Assembly: GCF_039524015.1 (NCBI RefSeq)
Contig: NZ_BAAAGF010000004.1
Location: 388,853 to 452,852, forward strand
Length of the DNA: 64,000 bases
Source of the DNA: Gaetbulibacter_B jejuensis
GTDB lineage: Bacteria; Bacteroidota; Bacteroidia; Flavobacteriales; Flavobacteriaceae
Direction of reading: 5' to 3'
Shown here: positions 1 to 7,830 of the stretch, piece after piece
How positions within the stretch are numbered: the first letter of the stretch is position 1
Layout: every line of letters begins with the position of its first letter
Position numbers and translations under genes: made by a program
Notes under the pieces: model-generated
The model's input: only the letters and a program-made list of their open reading frames with translations
Told to the model about the DNA's origin: nothing
Database searches by the model: none

Positions 1-1
1 T

Positions 2-829
2 AATGGTTGCGAAATTCAAGGAAGCTGGGACGTAACAAGGTTTGAACCTCTAGAGTTGCAAGTCGAAACACAGTCTGATGTAGATTGTGAAGCACAAACT
101 GTTAACCAAACATTTGTAGCTATGGCAAGCGGAGGAGTACCACCATTTCAATACAATTGGTCAAGCGGTACAGTAAGTGGAGCAAACAATGAATTAATGA
201 CTACTGATATTAACGGACTAGTGCTTTTAGAAGTTGTAGATAGTCAAGGCTGTACGACTAATTATAGTTTTGATGTAGACATCCCAGTTTTAGGAAACCC
301 AGGATTCGAGACTACGTCTTTTGGGTTTGAAAACTATGGAGTGTATGCTATTAGCGATCCTATACAGTTTACAAATACTGCAACTGGGGATTTTGAAAGC
401 ATTCTGTGGGATTTTGGAGATGGCAATTTTTCAGCTGAAGAAAATCCAACACATACCTATTTAGAAGTAGGAAACTATGTGGTTACGCAAACAGTAACCT
501 ATCCGTTTGGATGTGTATACACCCATACAATAACGCTTATTGTTGAACCTGGTTATAAACTTATAATGCCTAATGCATTTACACCTAATGAAGATACTTT
601 AAACGATTATTTTGGACCTGTTTATGTAGGCTTAAATACCTTAGAAATTAACATATATGATACTTGGGGAAGCCTTATCTACTCAGAGTCTGGAGACGAT
701 ATTAGAGGTTGGGACGGAAAAGTAAAAGAAGAAGAAGCCGAAAACGGAAACTATTACTACACCTTTTCTGCCAAAACATTTTATGGCGATACGGTTACAA
801 AACAAGGTGCATTTGTATTTATTAAATAG
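2..829 (+). CDS. T9SS type B (gliding motility-associated) surface protein, C-terminal part
   Basis: This is the 3' end of a longer gene: the frame is open from the left edge, so the TTG at position 56 is not a true start. The visible part has a PKD-like domain (WDFGDG and NPTHTY signatures, about nucleotides 355-545), followed by the roughly 85-residue gliding-motility-associated C-terminal domain (starting near IMPNAFTPNEDTLND and ending in GAFVFIK). In this family that domain is a T9SS type B sorting signal, so the protein is probably exported and attached to the cell surface. It lies 9 bases before a PorP/SprF gene, the usual partner arrangement. The ligand or role of the missing N-terminal part cannot be judged. 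Confidence 0.9.
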   Translation, partial: NGCEIQGSWDVTRFEPLELQVETQSDVDCEAQTVNQTFVAMASGGVPPFQYNWSSGTVSGANNELMTTDINGLVLLEVVDSQGCTTNYSFDVDIPVLGNPGFETTSFGFENYGVYAISDPIQFTNTATGDFESILWDFGDGNFSAEENPTHTYLEVGNYVVTQTVTYPFGCVYTHTITLIVEPGYKLIMPNAFTPNEDTLNDYFGPVYVGLNTLEINIYDTWGSLIYSESGDDIRGWDGKVKEEEAENGNYYYTFSAKTFYGDTVTKQGAFVFIK

Positions 830-838
830 AGCGTTATA

Positions 839-1843
839 ATGAGGATAAAAAAATCACTACTAACTATTTTATTGTTTTTATTTGGATATGTTGCACGTGC
901 ACAAGATCCTATTTTTACACAATCATTTTTTGTGCAAGAAACCTTAAACCCTGCGTTTTCAGGGTTTGAAGATAACGGTCGAACCCATTTAGGGCTGTTA
1001 CACAGAACGCAATGGCCTAATTTGGACTTAAAAATCAACACGCAGTACTTTTTTTGGAATAAATCTATAGAGTACGGTTCAGGACAAGGGTTTGGTTTTG
1101 GACTCAGTGGATTAAGACACCACGAGTCGTTTACCAATTATTCACACCATCAAATCAATGCCAATTATGCGCATAGAGTTAACCTTAATGGAGGTTGGTA
1201 TTTTAGACCTGCAGTTGAGGTAGGAGCAGGTTTTAAAGACTTTAGGTTTAGTTCCCTAACTCTTGCTGACCAAATCAATATTAATACAGGAACAGTAAGC
1301 TCAACATCAGTAGACCCTTTAGCATTAAATAATGACAACGTCTTCTTTTTAGATATCTCTTCAGGAATTGTTTTTGAAAAAGAAGAGCATAACGGAATCG
1401 CCTATTGGTTTGGAGCTTCCGTAAAGCATCTTAATAGACCTAATATTTCTTTTGTACAAGGTGAAAATCTTCCCTTAGATATTTTTTATTCACTTCATGC
1501 GACCTATCGTTTTCCCTTTTTAAACGATTATAGTATAATGATGACAACCAATTACATGCAACAAGGCGAGTACAATCGTTTAGATTTAGGTGCGATGTTT
1601 CAGGTCAATCAGTTTTTAGCTGCAATTACTGCGGTTTCAAACCTAAATGGAAGTAGCTCTAATAGTCATTTGTTAACTTCAGTAAACGCGTTTTTTGGTT
1701 TGGAGTACACTGATTTTAGATTTGGAGTGTCGTACGATTTTAATACATCTCAAATAGGAAGAACAAATGGCGTGTATGAGTTGTCAGTCACCTATTTATC
1801 AAGATGTCGTAGTTGTACTACCCAAAGAGGTAGAAAAAGATAA
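839..1843 (+). CDS. PorP/SprF family type IX secretion membrane protein
   Basis: A 334-residue protein with an N-terminal signal peptide ending near ARAQDP and the family opening QDPIFTQSFFVQETLNPAFSGF. The rest alternates hydrophobic and polar residues, as in an outer-membrane beta-barrel. PorP/SprF proteins help secrete or anchor T9SS type B clients, and this gene follows directly behind such a client, so the two very likely form a pair. The C-terminus is basic with a Cys pair (CRSCTTQRGRKR), which is uncommon for a barrel end. The ATG at 839 fits the signal peptide. Confidence 0.88.
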   Translation: MRIKKSLLTILLFLFGYVARAQDPIFTQSFFVQETLNPAFSGFEDNGRTHLGLLHRTQWPNLDLKINTQYFFWNKSIEYGSGQGFGFGLSGLRHHESFTNYSHHQINANYAHRVNLNGGWYFRPAVEVGAGFKDFRFSSLTLADQININTGTVSSTSVDPLALNNDNVFFLDISSGIVFEKEEHNGIAYWFGASVKHLNRPNISFVQGENLPLDIFYSLHATYRFPFLNDYSIMMTTNYMQQGEYNRLDLGAMFQVNQFLAAITAVSNLNGSSSNSHLLTSVNAFFGLEYTDFRFGVSYDFNTSQIGRTNGVYELSVTYLSRCRSCTTQRGRKR

Positions 1844-2100
1844 TGCTTAAAGGAAGTTTAAAAAAGGTTTAGCTATTTACCAGTTTTTTAGTTGTAACTA
1901 ACTAATCTGTAAAACACTCTAATTGCCTGTTGCTAAGTTTAATCTTCTTTTAGTAATAGAGAATGACTACAATTATAAAATACTAAACTTTTCTTTTTCA
2001 AAATATACGGCTTTTATTATCTTTAGACTCCCCTACAATTTAATTTTAACTGACAGAGAGTATTGTGGTTATTTAACCGCAACATATCTAATGCTTATTT

Positions 2101-3846
2101 ATGACCAAAAAACAAACCAAAGCCGATATCAATTTCGAGCAGGAATTATGGAAAGCGGCAAACGAATTACGCGGTGCAGTAGCCGAAAACCAATATAAAG
2201 ATTACATCTTACCGCTCATATTTTTAAAACATGTATCAGAACGGTATCAAGGCCGCAAGGACGAGCTTGTTGAGGCATTCAAAGACGAGTCTTCCGATTA
2301 CTATACAACAGATAGCGAAGAACAAAACTACATCTTAGAAGACCCAGACGAGTACCTTTCTAAAAACACCTACATCATACCTAAAGAAGCCACATGGCAA
2401 TTCCTACAGGATAATGCAGAGCAAGATAATATTAAGGTATTAGTAGATGATGCCTTTGATGTGTTAGACGATACCTTAGCACAATACAGACCCGACCTTA
2501 AAGGTATCTTACCACGTATTTTTGTAAAAAGTCAACTCACGCCAAAGCAAGTGGCAGGTTTAATCAACCTATTAGCAAATCCTAAGCTGTCCGAAAAAGA
2601 AAATCCTGGTAGCGATATTCTAGGGCGTGTGTACGAATACTACATTGGTAAGTTTGCCATTGCCGAAGGCTCTGGTGCAGGACAATTCTTTACACCTAGT
2701 AGTATCGTTCGTCTTATGGTAGAAATGATAGAGCCTTACCAAGGGAAGATTTTCGATAATGCTTGTGGCTCTGGTGGTATGTTCGTGCAGTCTTTAAAGT
2801 TTTTACAAGCCCATGGTGGTGATAAAAAGAACATTTCCATTTATGGGCAAGAGCGCTACGACGGTACGCTACGCCTATGTAAAATGAACCTCGCTTTACG
2901 CGATTTATCTTTTGACGTTAAGTTGGGTGATTCATTATTACAAGATAAGTTCCCAGACCTCAAGGCAGATTACATATTAGTAAATCCACCCTTTAATGTC
3001 AGCCAATGGCATCCAGAAGATTTACCAGAAAACGACCCAAGACTCTTTGGGCCAAAAGAAGAGTTTACCACAGATGGTAACGCTAACTTTATGTGGATGC
3101 AAACCTTTTGGAACCATTTAAGTGATAGAGGTACAGCAGCAGTAGTGATGGCAAATGGCGCGATGACTTCAAATAACAAAGGCGAAAAAAACGTGCGACA
3201 GTTTATGGTAGATAACGGTATGGTAGATTGTATTGTACGGTTACCAGACAAACTCTTTTTAACCACTGGCATTCCAGCATGTATCTTTATTCTTAGTAAA
3301 AACCGCGATGGTAAAGATGGCGAACATAGAGAGCGTTTAAACGAAGTCCTGTTTATAGACATGTCCAAGCTAGGACGTATGGAAAGCCGTAAACTACGTG
3401 TCTTTGATGAAGCAGACTTACAAAAAGCAACAGACACCTACCACGCTTGGCGTAATGTCAATACTAATCAAGATGTCACCCTTAGCACGTCATCTCGAGC
3501 GCAGTCGAGAGACGCAGGGTCTCAATACAACAACAAACCTCTTCCTAAAAACGTCACTTCGAGTGATTCGCGAGGAACGAGTGAATTGTATCGAGAAGCA
3601 AATGAGACCACAGCGTCCCAACCATACAAAAACATAGACGGCTTCTGCTACAGCGCCACTATAGACGACATAGCCAAACAAGACTATAAACTCACACCAG
3701 GCATCTACGTAGGCACAGAAGCTGTAGAAGACGATGGCATCCCGTTTGAAGACAAAATGGAAAACCTAAAAGCGCAACTACAGGAGCAATTTGCTAAAGG
3801 CAATGAGTTACAACAACAGATTTTAGAGAATTTTGAAAAGTTATGA
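2101..3846 (+). CDS. hsdM: type I restriction-modification system DNA methyltransferase subunit HsdM
   Basis: A 581-residue N6-adenine methyltransferase subunit. It has an N-terminal HsdM helical domain (residues 1-150), the AdoMet-binding motif around D219-N-A-C-G-S-G-G and the catalytic NPPF motif at 295-298. HsdM methylates host DNA with HsdS and forms the restriction complex with HsdR. Residues about 460-505 do not look like HsdM: they are encoded by two palindromic repeat elements inserted in frame between the catalytic domain and the C-terminal helical region (which resumes at DGFCYSATIDDI). Codons are richer in C than in the next gene. The ATG at 2101 is preceded by a short palindrome (2067-2078, GGTTATTTAACC) of unknown meaning. 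It overlaps the next gene by 4 bases. Confidence 0.95.
   Translation: MTKKQTKADINFEQELWKAANELRGAVAENQYKDYILPLIFLKHVSERYQGRKDELVEAFKDESSDYYTTDSEEQNYILEDPDEYLSKNTYIIPKEATWQFLQDNAEQDNIKVLVDDAFDVLDDTLAQYRPDLKGILPRIFVKSQLTPKQVAGLINLLANPKLSEKENPGSDILGRVYEYYIGKFAIAEGSGAGQFFTPSSIVRLMVEMIEPYQGKIFDNACGSGGMFVQSLKFLQAHGGDKKNISIYGQERYDGTLRLCKMNLALRDLSFDVKLGDSLLQDKFPDLKADYILVNPPFNVSQWHPEDLPENDPRLFGPKEEFTTDGNANFMWMQTFWNHLSDRGTAAVVMANGAMTSNNKGEKNVRQFMVDNGMVDCIVRLPDKLFLTTGIPACIFILSKNRDGKDGEHRERLNEVLFIDMSKLGRMESRKLRVFDEADLQKATDTYHAWRNVNTNQDVTLSTSSRAQSRDAGSQYNNKPLPKNVTSSDSRGTSELYREANETTASQPYKNIDGFCYSATIDDIAKQDYKLTPGIYVGTEAVEDDGIPFEDKMENLKAQLQEQFAKGNELQQQILENFEKL
3488..3598 (+). repeat. two palindromic intergenic-type repeats inserted in frame in hsdM
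   Basis: Positions 3488-3523 carry CTCGAGCGCAGTCGAG followed by a GAC-rich tail. Positions 3552-3598 carry a second element with CACTTCGAGTGATTCG and ending in TATCGAGAAG. Both resemble short palindromic repeats usually found between genes in Flavobacteriaceae. A relative of the first, sharing CGACTGCGCTC on the other strand, lies in a true intergenic gap at 35961-35986. Here the reading frame stays open through both, adding Ser/Arg-rich residues to HsdM. Confidence 0.75.
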
Positions 3847-6173
3847 AGCAAGATTTTACAAAAAATTATGAAAGGTGGATTGATGGATTAACTAAAGACC
3901 AATTTGATTCATTAATGAAAGTTTTTATCAAAGAGTATTGGGATGTTGAGACAGTTGTAATCACCGATGGAAAAGGCGATGGAGGTATTGATGTGAAAAT
4001 ATTCGAAGATAAAAGGAACAAGAAAATTCCACTACAAATAACAATTGATAAAAACGTTTATACTAAACTGGAAAAGGATTTAGTGAAAATTGAAAAGTTA
4101 ATTCTAGACAATGATTATTCAGACAATTTTTACTTTTTTTATTCTCATGGAGCTGCTGAAGCAAAAGTAATAGAGTTAAAAGATACGGCTCGAATTAGGC
4201 ATTCAATTAACCTAGAGTTATTTGATAATAAAAGAATAGCAGCTCATATTGAAAAGCCAAGCTTTGTATTTACAAGAGAAATGTTGAGACATTTGTTAGG
4301 TGAATTTGTGAGAGATGAAGACGAATATTTTGATGAAAGCCAAAAACTTTACTATGATTATTTATCCTATGCTGATGGCTCCAACCAATTGAAAGAGTCT
4401 TTTATAAAATCTTTTGTACTTAACTACCTATATGAAAGTGAGGAATATAGAAGCAAATTAAACGGTATAACTGATCAAATAAATCGCGAATTCAATATTA
4501 ATGTTACACAAGATTATTGTTCTCGATTACTTAAAGAGCTTTTTGAAAAAGGAAAAATCACAAAATGTGATGATGGTTTGGTGCATCTCTCAAAAGATGA
4601 GATAACAAATATTAAGAGTATTAAGGAAGATTCAAGTTTGTTGGAAGGTGAATTTCTTAGTTTACTTCAAGAGAAAATAAACAAGTTTGATTCAAATTTA
4701 GAAATAAGAGACGTAGTAAATCATTTGAAAAAGATTTATGAAAGTAGTAATAAAATTGACTTTTTAGAAATAAGTGATAGCATAGAAGAATCTAATATTA
4801 GTGAAACAGTCTCACAATTTCATAATTATGTGAAAAATTGTTTCAATTCAGGTAATGCTTACAAAGAATTTATTAATGAGGTATTTCAATTGTGTTCTGA
4901 AAATACTTATATAATCAATTTATCAGCTGGTAATCTCTATAAGAATTTAATGGACAATCCAGAGTTTTCCGTATACACTAGAAGAAGCAATAAAGAAGTA
5001 TTTATAGACACACCTGTTTTAATATACCTCTTTTTACAAATGAGTGAAAATAATTTTCGATATGATAATTATAGATTCAAAGTGACAACAGAATTAAATA
5101 GTATAATTCAAAAGAATGATAATTATATTAATTTTAATACTACACAATTATATATAACTGAACTTGCTGATCATATAGCAAGGGCTATAAAACTTATAGA
5201 ACTTGATAATTTAGGAATTTTTGATATTCTTGGTGGTTCCAACAATGAAATAGTTAATCTATATGAAGCGGCTAAAAAGGAAGCTCAATTTGAGGAAGGA
5301 CTTAAAGAATTTATTGAATCATATGGAATATCTATAGATAGAGTTGATGCTGAAGATGATAATGAATATTTAAATCAATATTTAACTAAATTATTTAAGG
5401 ACAATTATGTTAAAATTGACGATGTTCCACCTTATAACAAAAATTATCAAACGAAAAAAGACTATGATAGAATAGAAAAAACATTGGCTGATGTGTATTC
5501 TCGTTATGATATTGATAGAAAACCACGTTCGCTTCTATTTGATGCATTACTTGTTGAACATATTAATGAATTTCAAGATGAACTGATTGATCCGACTATT
5601 ATAACATGGGATAAGTCTTTTCAATTTTTCAGAAAGGAGTTTCATCCAAAAAATCCAAATTTCAAATATTGGCATCTATTCACACCAGGAAAATTTATTG
5701 ACCATTTATCACTTTTGCAATTTAAAATAAACGGTTCAGTAATTTCTAAAGAAATTTTGGCCCTTATAGAAACTGAATACGACGTTGTTGAAGGGATTAG
5801 GAAGTTGAGTGATGTTCTTTCATCTATAGTCGATTTGAAATCTGCGTCTGGGGTAAAACTTTCAAAAGGATTAGCTGATATGAGAGAAACTTACATTTAT
5901 CAAATAAATAAAGAACAGAACATTAAAATAGATAATAAAGAGACTCAACCAATTGACAACGTATTTTTAAATGTTGTTGATTATTATTATGACAAGGAAG
6001 GTGTATATGGCTTTAATGATTTACATAAAGTTTTAAGTATTGATAATGTTGTCCAAGAGTTTCTAAAATTAATTCAGACCGAAGCTGATTATTTCATCAA
6101 GTATAATAAATACTCAAGTAATTATAAAAGTAAGTTTGATGAAGTTATTTCTAAAAATATAGACCAAGCCTAA
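3843..6173 (+). CDS. Mrr-like plus PIN-like protein embedded in the hsd operon, function unknown
   Basis: A 776-residue protein overlapping hsdM by 4 bases (ATGA) and hsdS by 1 base (TAATG), so it is an integral part of the operon. The N-terminus resembles an Mrr-type PD-(D/E)XK fold: GDGGID (D46, D50) followed by PLQIT at 63-67. The usual QxK lysine is replaced by Thr67, so activity is doubtful. A middle helical region (150-370) has no recognised domain. From 386 there is a PIN-like ribonuclease pattern: FIDTPVLIYL with D389, E440, D567 and IITWDKSF with D590, a plausible acidic set. Codon use is much more AT-rich than in hsdM or hsdR. The PIN and Mrr assignments are by motif only. It could be an accessory restriction, anti-phage or RNA-cleaving component. 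Confidence 0.6.
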   Translation: MKQDFTKNYERWIDGLTKDQFDSLMKVFIKEYWDVETVVITDGKGDGGIDVKIFEDKRNKKIPLQITIDKNVYTKLEKDLVKIEKLILDNDYSDNFYFFYSHGAAEAKVIELKDTARIRHSINLELFDNKRIAAHIEKPSFVFTREMLRHLLGEFVRDEDEYFDESQKLYYDYLSYADGSNQLKESFIKSFVLNYLYESEEYRSKLNGITDQINREFNINVTQDYCSRLLKELFEKGKITKCDDGLVHLSKDEITNIKSIKEDSSLLEGEFLSLLQEKINKFDSNLEIRDVVNHLKKIYESSNKIDFLEISDSIEESNISETVSQFHNYVKNCFNSGNAYKEFINEVFQLCSENTYIINLSAGNLYKNLMDNPEFSVYTRRSNKEVFIDTPVLIYLFLQMSENNFRYDNYRFKVTTELNSIIQKNDNYINFNTTQLYITELADHIARAIKLIELDNLGIFDILGGSNNEIVNLYEAAKKEAQFEEGLKEFIESYGISIDRVDAEDDNEYLNQYLTKLFKDNYVKIDDVPPYNKNYQTKKDYDRIEKTLADVYSRYDIDRKPRSLLFDALLVEHINEFQDELIDPTIITWDKSFQFFRKEFHPKNPNFKYWHLFTPGKFIDHLSLLQFKINGSVISKEILALIETEYDVVEGIRKLSDVLSSIVDLKSASGVKLSKGLADMRETYIYQINKEQNIKIDNKETQPIDNVFLNVVDYYYDKEGVYGFNDLHKVLSIDNVVQEFLKLIQTEADYFIKYNKYSSNYKSKFDEVISKNIDQA

Positions 6174-7501
6174 TGCCCAATAACTGGAAAACATATAAAC
6201 TCGGAGACATTGCAGAAAATGTTTCAAGAAGATTTGATTTTGACAAATATGAAAAAGCCGTTTTCATAAATACTGGAGATGTTTTAGAAGGTAAGTTTTT
6301 ACATAATGAAATAAAAGATGGAGATGGATTACCTGGACAAGCAAAAAAAGCAATTCAAAAAGGCGATATTTTATTTAGTGAGATAAGACCTAAAAACAAA
6401 AGATATGCCTTAGTTGATTTTGAAGCTAATAATTATGTTGTTTCTACTAAGTTTATGGTTATAGTATCGGATAATTTAAAAGTTGATGAGAAATACTTTT
6501 TACAATTGCTAACATCAAATCAAAAGCTTGCTGAATTGCAGATGATTGCAGAAGGACGCTCAGGAACTTTTCCTCAAATTACGTTTGATGCAATTTCTCA
6601 TATAGAATTCAACCTACCACCACTACCTGAACAAAAAGCCATAGCCAACATCCTATCAGCAATAGACGACAAAATAGAAAACAATCTAGCCATAAACAAA
6701 ACCTTAGAAGACATGGCAATGGCACTTTACAAACATTGGTTTGTAGATTTCGGACCATTCCAAGATGGTGAGTTTATCGATAGCGAACTCGGACCCATTC
6801 CTAAAGGTTGGGAAGTGAGAAAAATTAAAGATTTTGTAAATCATCAAAAAGGTTTTGCATTTAAATCAAAATGGTATCAAGAAAAAGGTAAATTAGTGGT
6901 TAGAGTTAGTGATACAACTCATAATTCTATAAATGTTGAATCTTGTAATAAAATCTCATACGAATTAGCTTCAAAACATGATGATTATTCTTTAGATGTT
7001 GATGATGTTATTATTGCTACAGTTGGTTCTTGGCCACCAAATTATTCTTCGGTTGTTGGCAAAGTTGTTCGTGTACCTATTACAGCTGAAGGAGGTTTGC
7101 TAAATCAAAATGCTGTTAGATTAAAAATGAATATTGCTAATGAAAAGTATCAAAGCTTATTATATTGTATTTTAAAGGATAATAGGTTTTTAAATTATAT
7201 AGTAAATAGTGCTCAAGGTAGCGCTAGTCAAGCTAGTATTAAATTAGTAGATATTTTTAATTATTCAATTCCATTTGGAGGAAGGAAAATTATAAAAGAA
7301 TTTTCGAGTTTAATTGCTTCAAAATTTGCCCAACAAAATGCAATTGCATTGGAAAACCAATCCCTAACCCAACTTCGCGATACACTATTACCAAAACTCA
7401 TTAGTGGTGAGGTACGGTTAAAGGAGTTTAAAGAACAAATTGAGTCCGTCATTGTGAGTAAGGAACGAACGACACAAAAAAAGACGTCATTGCGAACGTA
7501 G
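6173..7501 (+). CDS. hsdS: type I restriction-modification specificity subunit HsdS
   Basis: A 442-residue DNA-recognition subunit with two target-recognition domains (about 1-145 and 210-365), each followed by a conserved helical spacer (LPEQKAIANILSAIDDKI at about 150 and the ALENQSLTQLRDTLLPKLI region at about 390). It determines the bipartite target of the methylase and nuclease. The spacer regions share the C-richer codon use of hsdM, while both recognition domains are AT-rich, as expected if they have been exchanged. The last residues after KEQIESVIVS, and the TAG stop itself, are supplied by a palindromic repeat (7447-7515), so the original C-terminus has been altered. Confidence 0.93.
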   Translation: MPNNWKTYKLGDIAENVSRRFDFDKYEKAVFINTGDVLEGKFLHNEIKDGDGLPGQAKKAIQKGDILFSEIRPKNKRYALVDFEANNYVVSTKFMVIVSDNLKVDEKYFLQLLTSNQKLAELQMIAEGRSGTFPQITFDAISHIEFNLPPLPEQKAIANILSAIDDKIENNLAINKTLEDMAMALYKHWFVDFGPFQDGEFIDSELGPIPKGWEVRKIKDFVNHQKGFAFKSKWYQEKGKLVVRVSDTTHNSINVESCNKISYELASKHDDYSLDVDDVIIATVGSWPPNYSSVVGKVVRVPITAEGGLLNQNAVRLKMNIANEKYQSLLYCILKDNRFLNYIVNSAQGSASQASIKLVDIFNYSIPFGGRKIIKEFSSLIASKFAQQNAIALENQSLTQLRDTLLPKLISGEVRLKEFKEQIESVIVSKERTTQKKTSLRT

Positions 7502-7515
7502 TGAAGCAATCTCAT
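7447..7515 (+). repeat. GTCATTGCGAA-type palindromic repeats at the hsdS 3' end
   Basis: Two related units, starting CGTCATTGTGAGTAAGGAAC (about 7448) and CGTCATTGCGAACGTAGTGA (7485), continuing to GCAATCTCAT. The same core GTCATT/AATGAC recurs at 28669-28727. Such units are typical of intergenic spaces in this group; here the element covers the last codons and stop of hsdS. Confidence 0.7.
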
Positions 7516-7541
7516 AAAGTAAAGAACAAACAATAAATACT

Positions 7542-7697
7542 ATGGAATATAAAATATTAAGTTTTATCTCAGAATTCGATTTAGTAGAGGCAGTCAATTC
7601 AGATATTAAAAAGGGATGGCTACCTCAAGGTGGTGTGTCTCATGCCAGAACACACGGTATTAGCAATTACTATATGCAAGCTATGATTAAAGAATAA
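7542..7697 (+). CDS. DUF1737-type small protein (51 aa)
   Basis: A 51-residue reading frame beginning MEYKILSFISEFDLVEAVNS and ending YYMQAMIKE. It matches the remembered pattern of DUF1737 proteins: a short beta-strand start, a helix, then the GWLPQGG turn and a YYQAMIKE-type end. The function of the family is unknown. It sits 40 bases after hsdS and before the duplicated hsdR start, in the same direction, so it is probably cotranscribed with the restriction genes. Its recurrence next to hsdS or hsdR elsewhere would be worth checking. The ATG at 7542 gives the full domain. Confidence 0.75.
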   Translation: MEYKILSFISEFDLVEAVNSDIKKGWLPQGGVSHARTHGISNYYMQAMIKE

Positions 7698-7705
7698 CTT
7701 AATAA

Positions 7706-7790
7706 GATTCCTGCTTTCGCAGGAAATTGATATGACCACAGAAGCAACTATAGAACAAGCCACCAAACTTCCTGCGAAGGCAGGAATCTC
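7706..7790 (+). repeat. inverted pair of palindromic repeats around the duplicated hsdR start
   Basis: A 20-base element at 7707-7726 (GATTCCTGCTTTCGCAGGAA) and its near-exact reverse complement at 7769-7788 (one mismatch). Each is itself a hairpin (TTCCTGC/GCAGGAA), and the two can also pair with each other, enclosing the start codon at 7732 in the loop. The element type is a common small repeat of Flavobacteriaceae. Confidence 0.8.
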
Positions 7791-7830
7791 TATAAATACA
7801 ATGCTATGGCATAAAAACATTTTGGTATGA
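7732..7830 (+). other. broken duplicate of the hsdR 5' end (32-codon leader ORF)
   Basis: This frame starts MTTEATIEQAT, the same eleven residues that open HsdR at 7827, but with different synonymous codons at most positions. It then runs into a palindromic repeat (7769-7788) and ends in TGA at 7828-7830, overlapping the hsdR ATG as ATGA. It looks like the original or an older duplicated hsdR start cut off by repeat insertion. It may now act as a leader whose translation is coupled to hsdR. Whether it is translated is unknown. Confidence 0.65.

Noticed and set aside
1923..2198. A 91-codon plus-strand reading frame before and into hsdM
   Set aside because: It overlaps the start of hsdM in another frame, has no family signature and starts without a supported site; the hsdM frame is certain.
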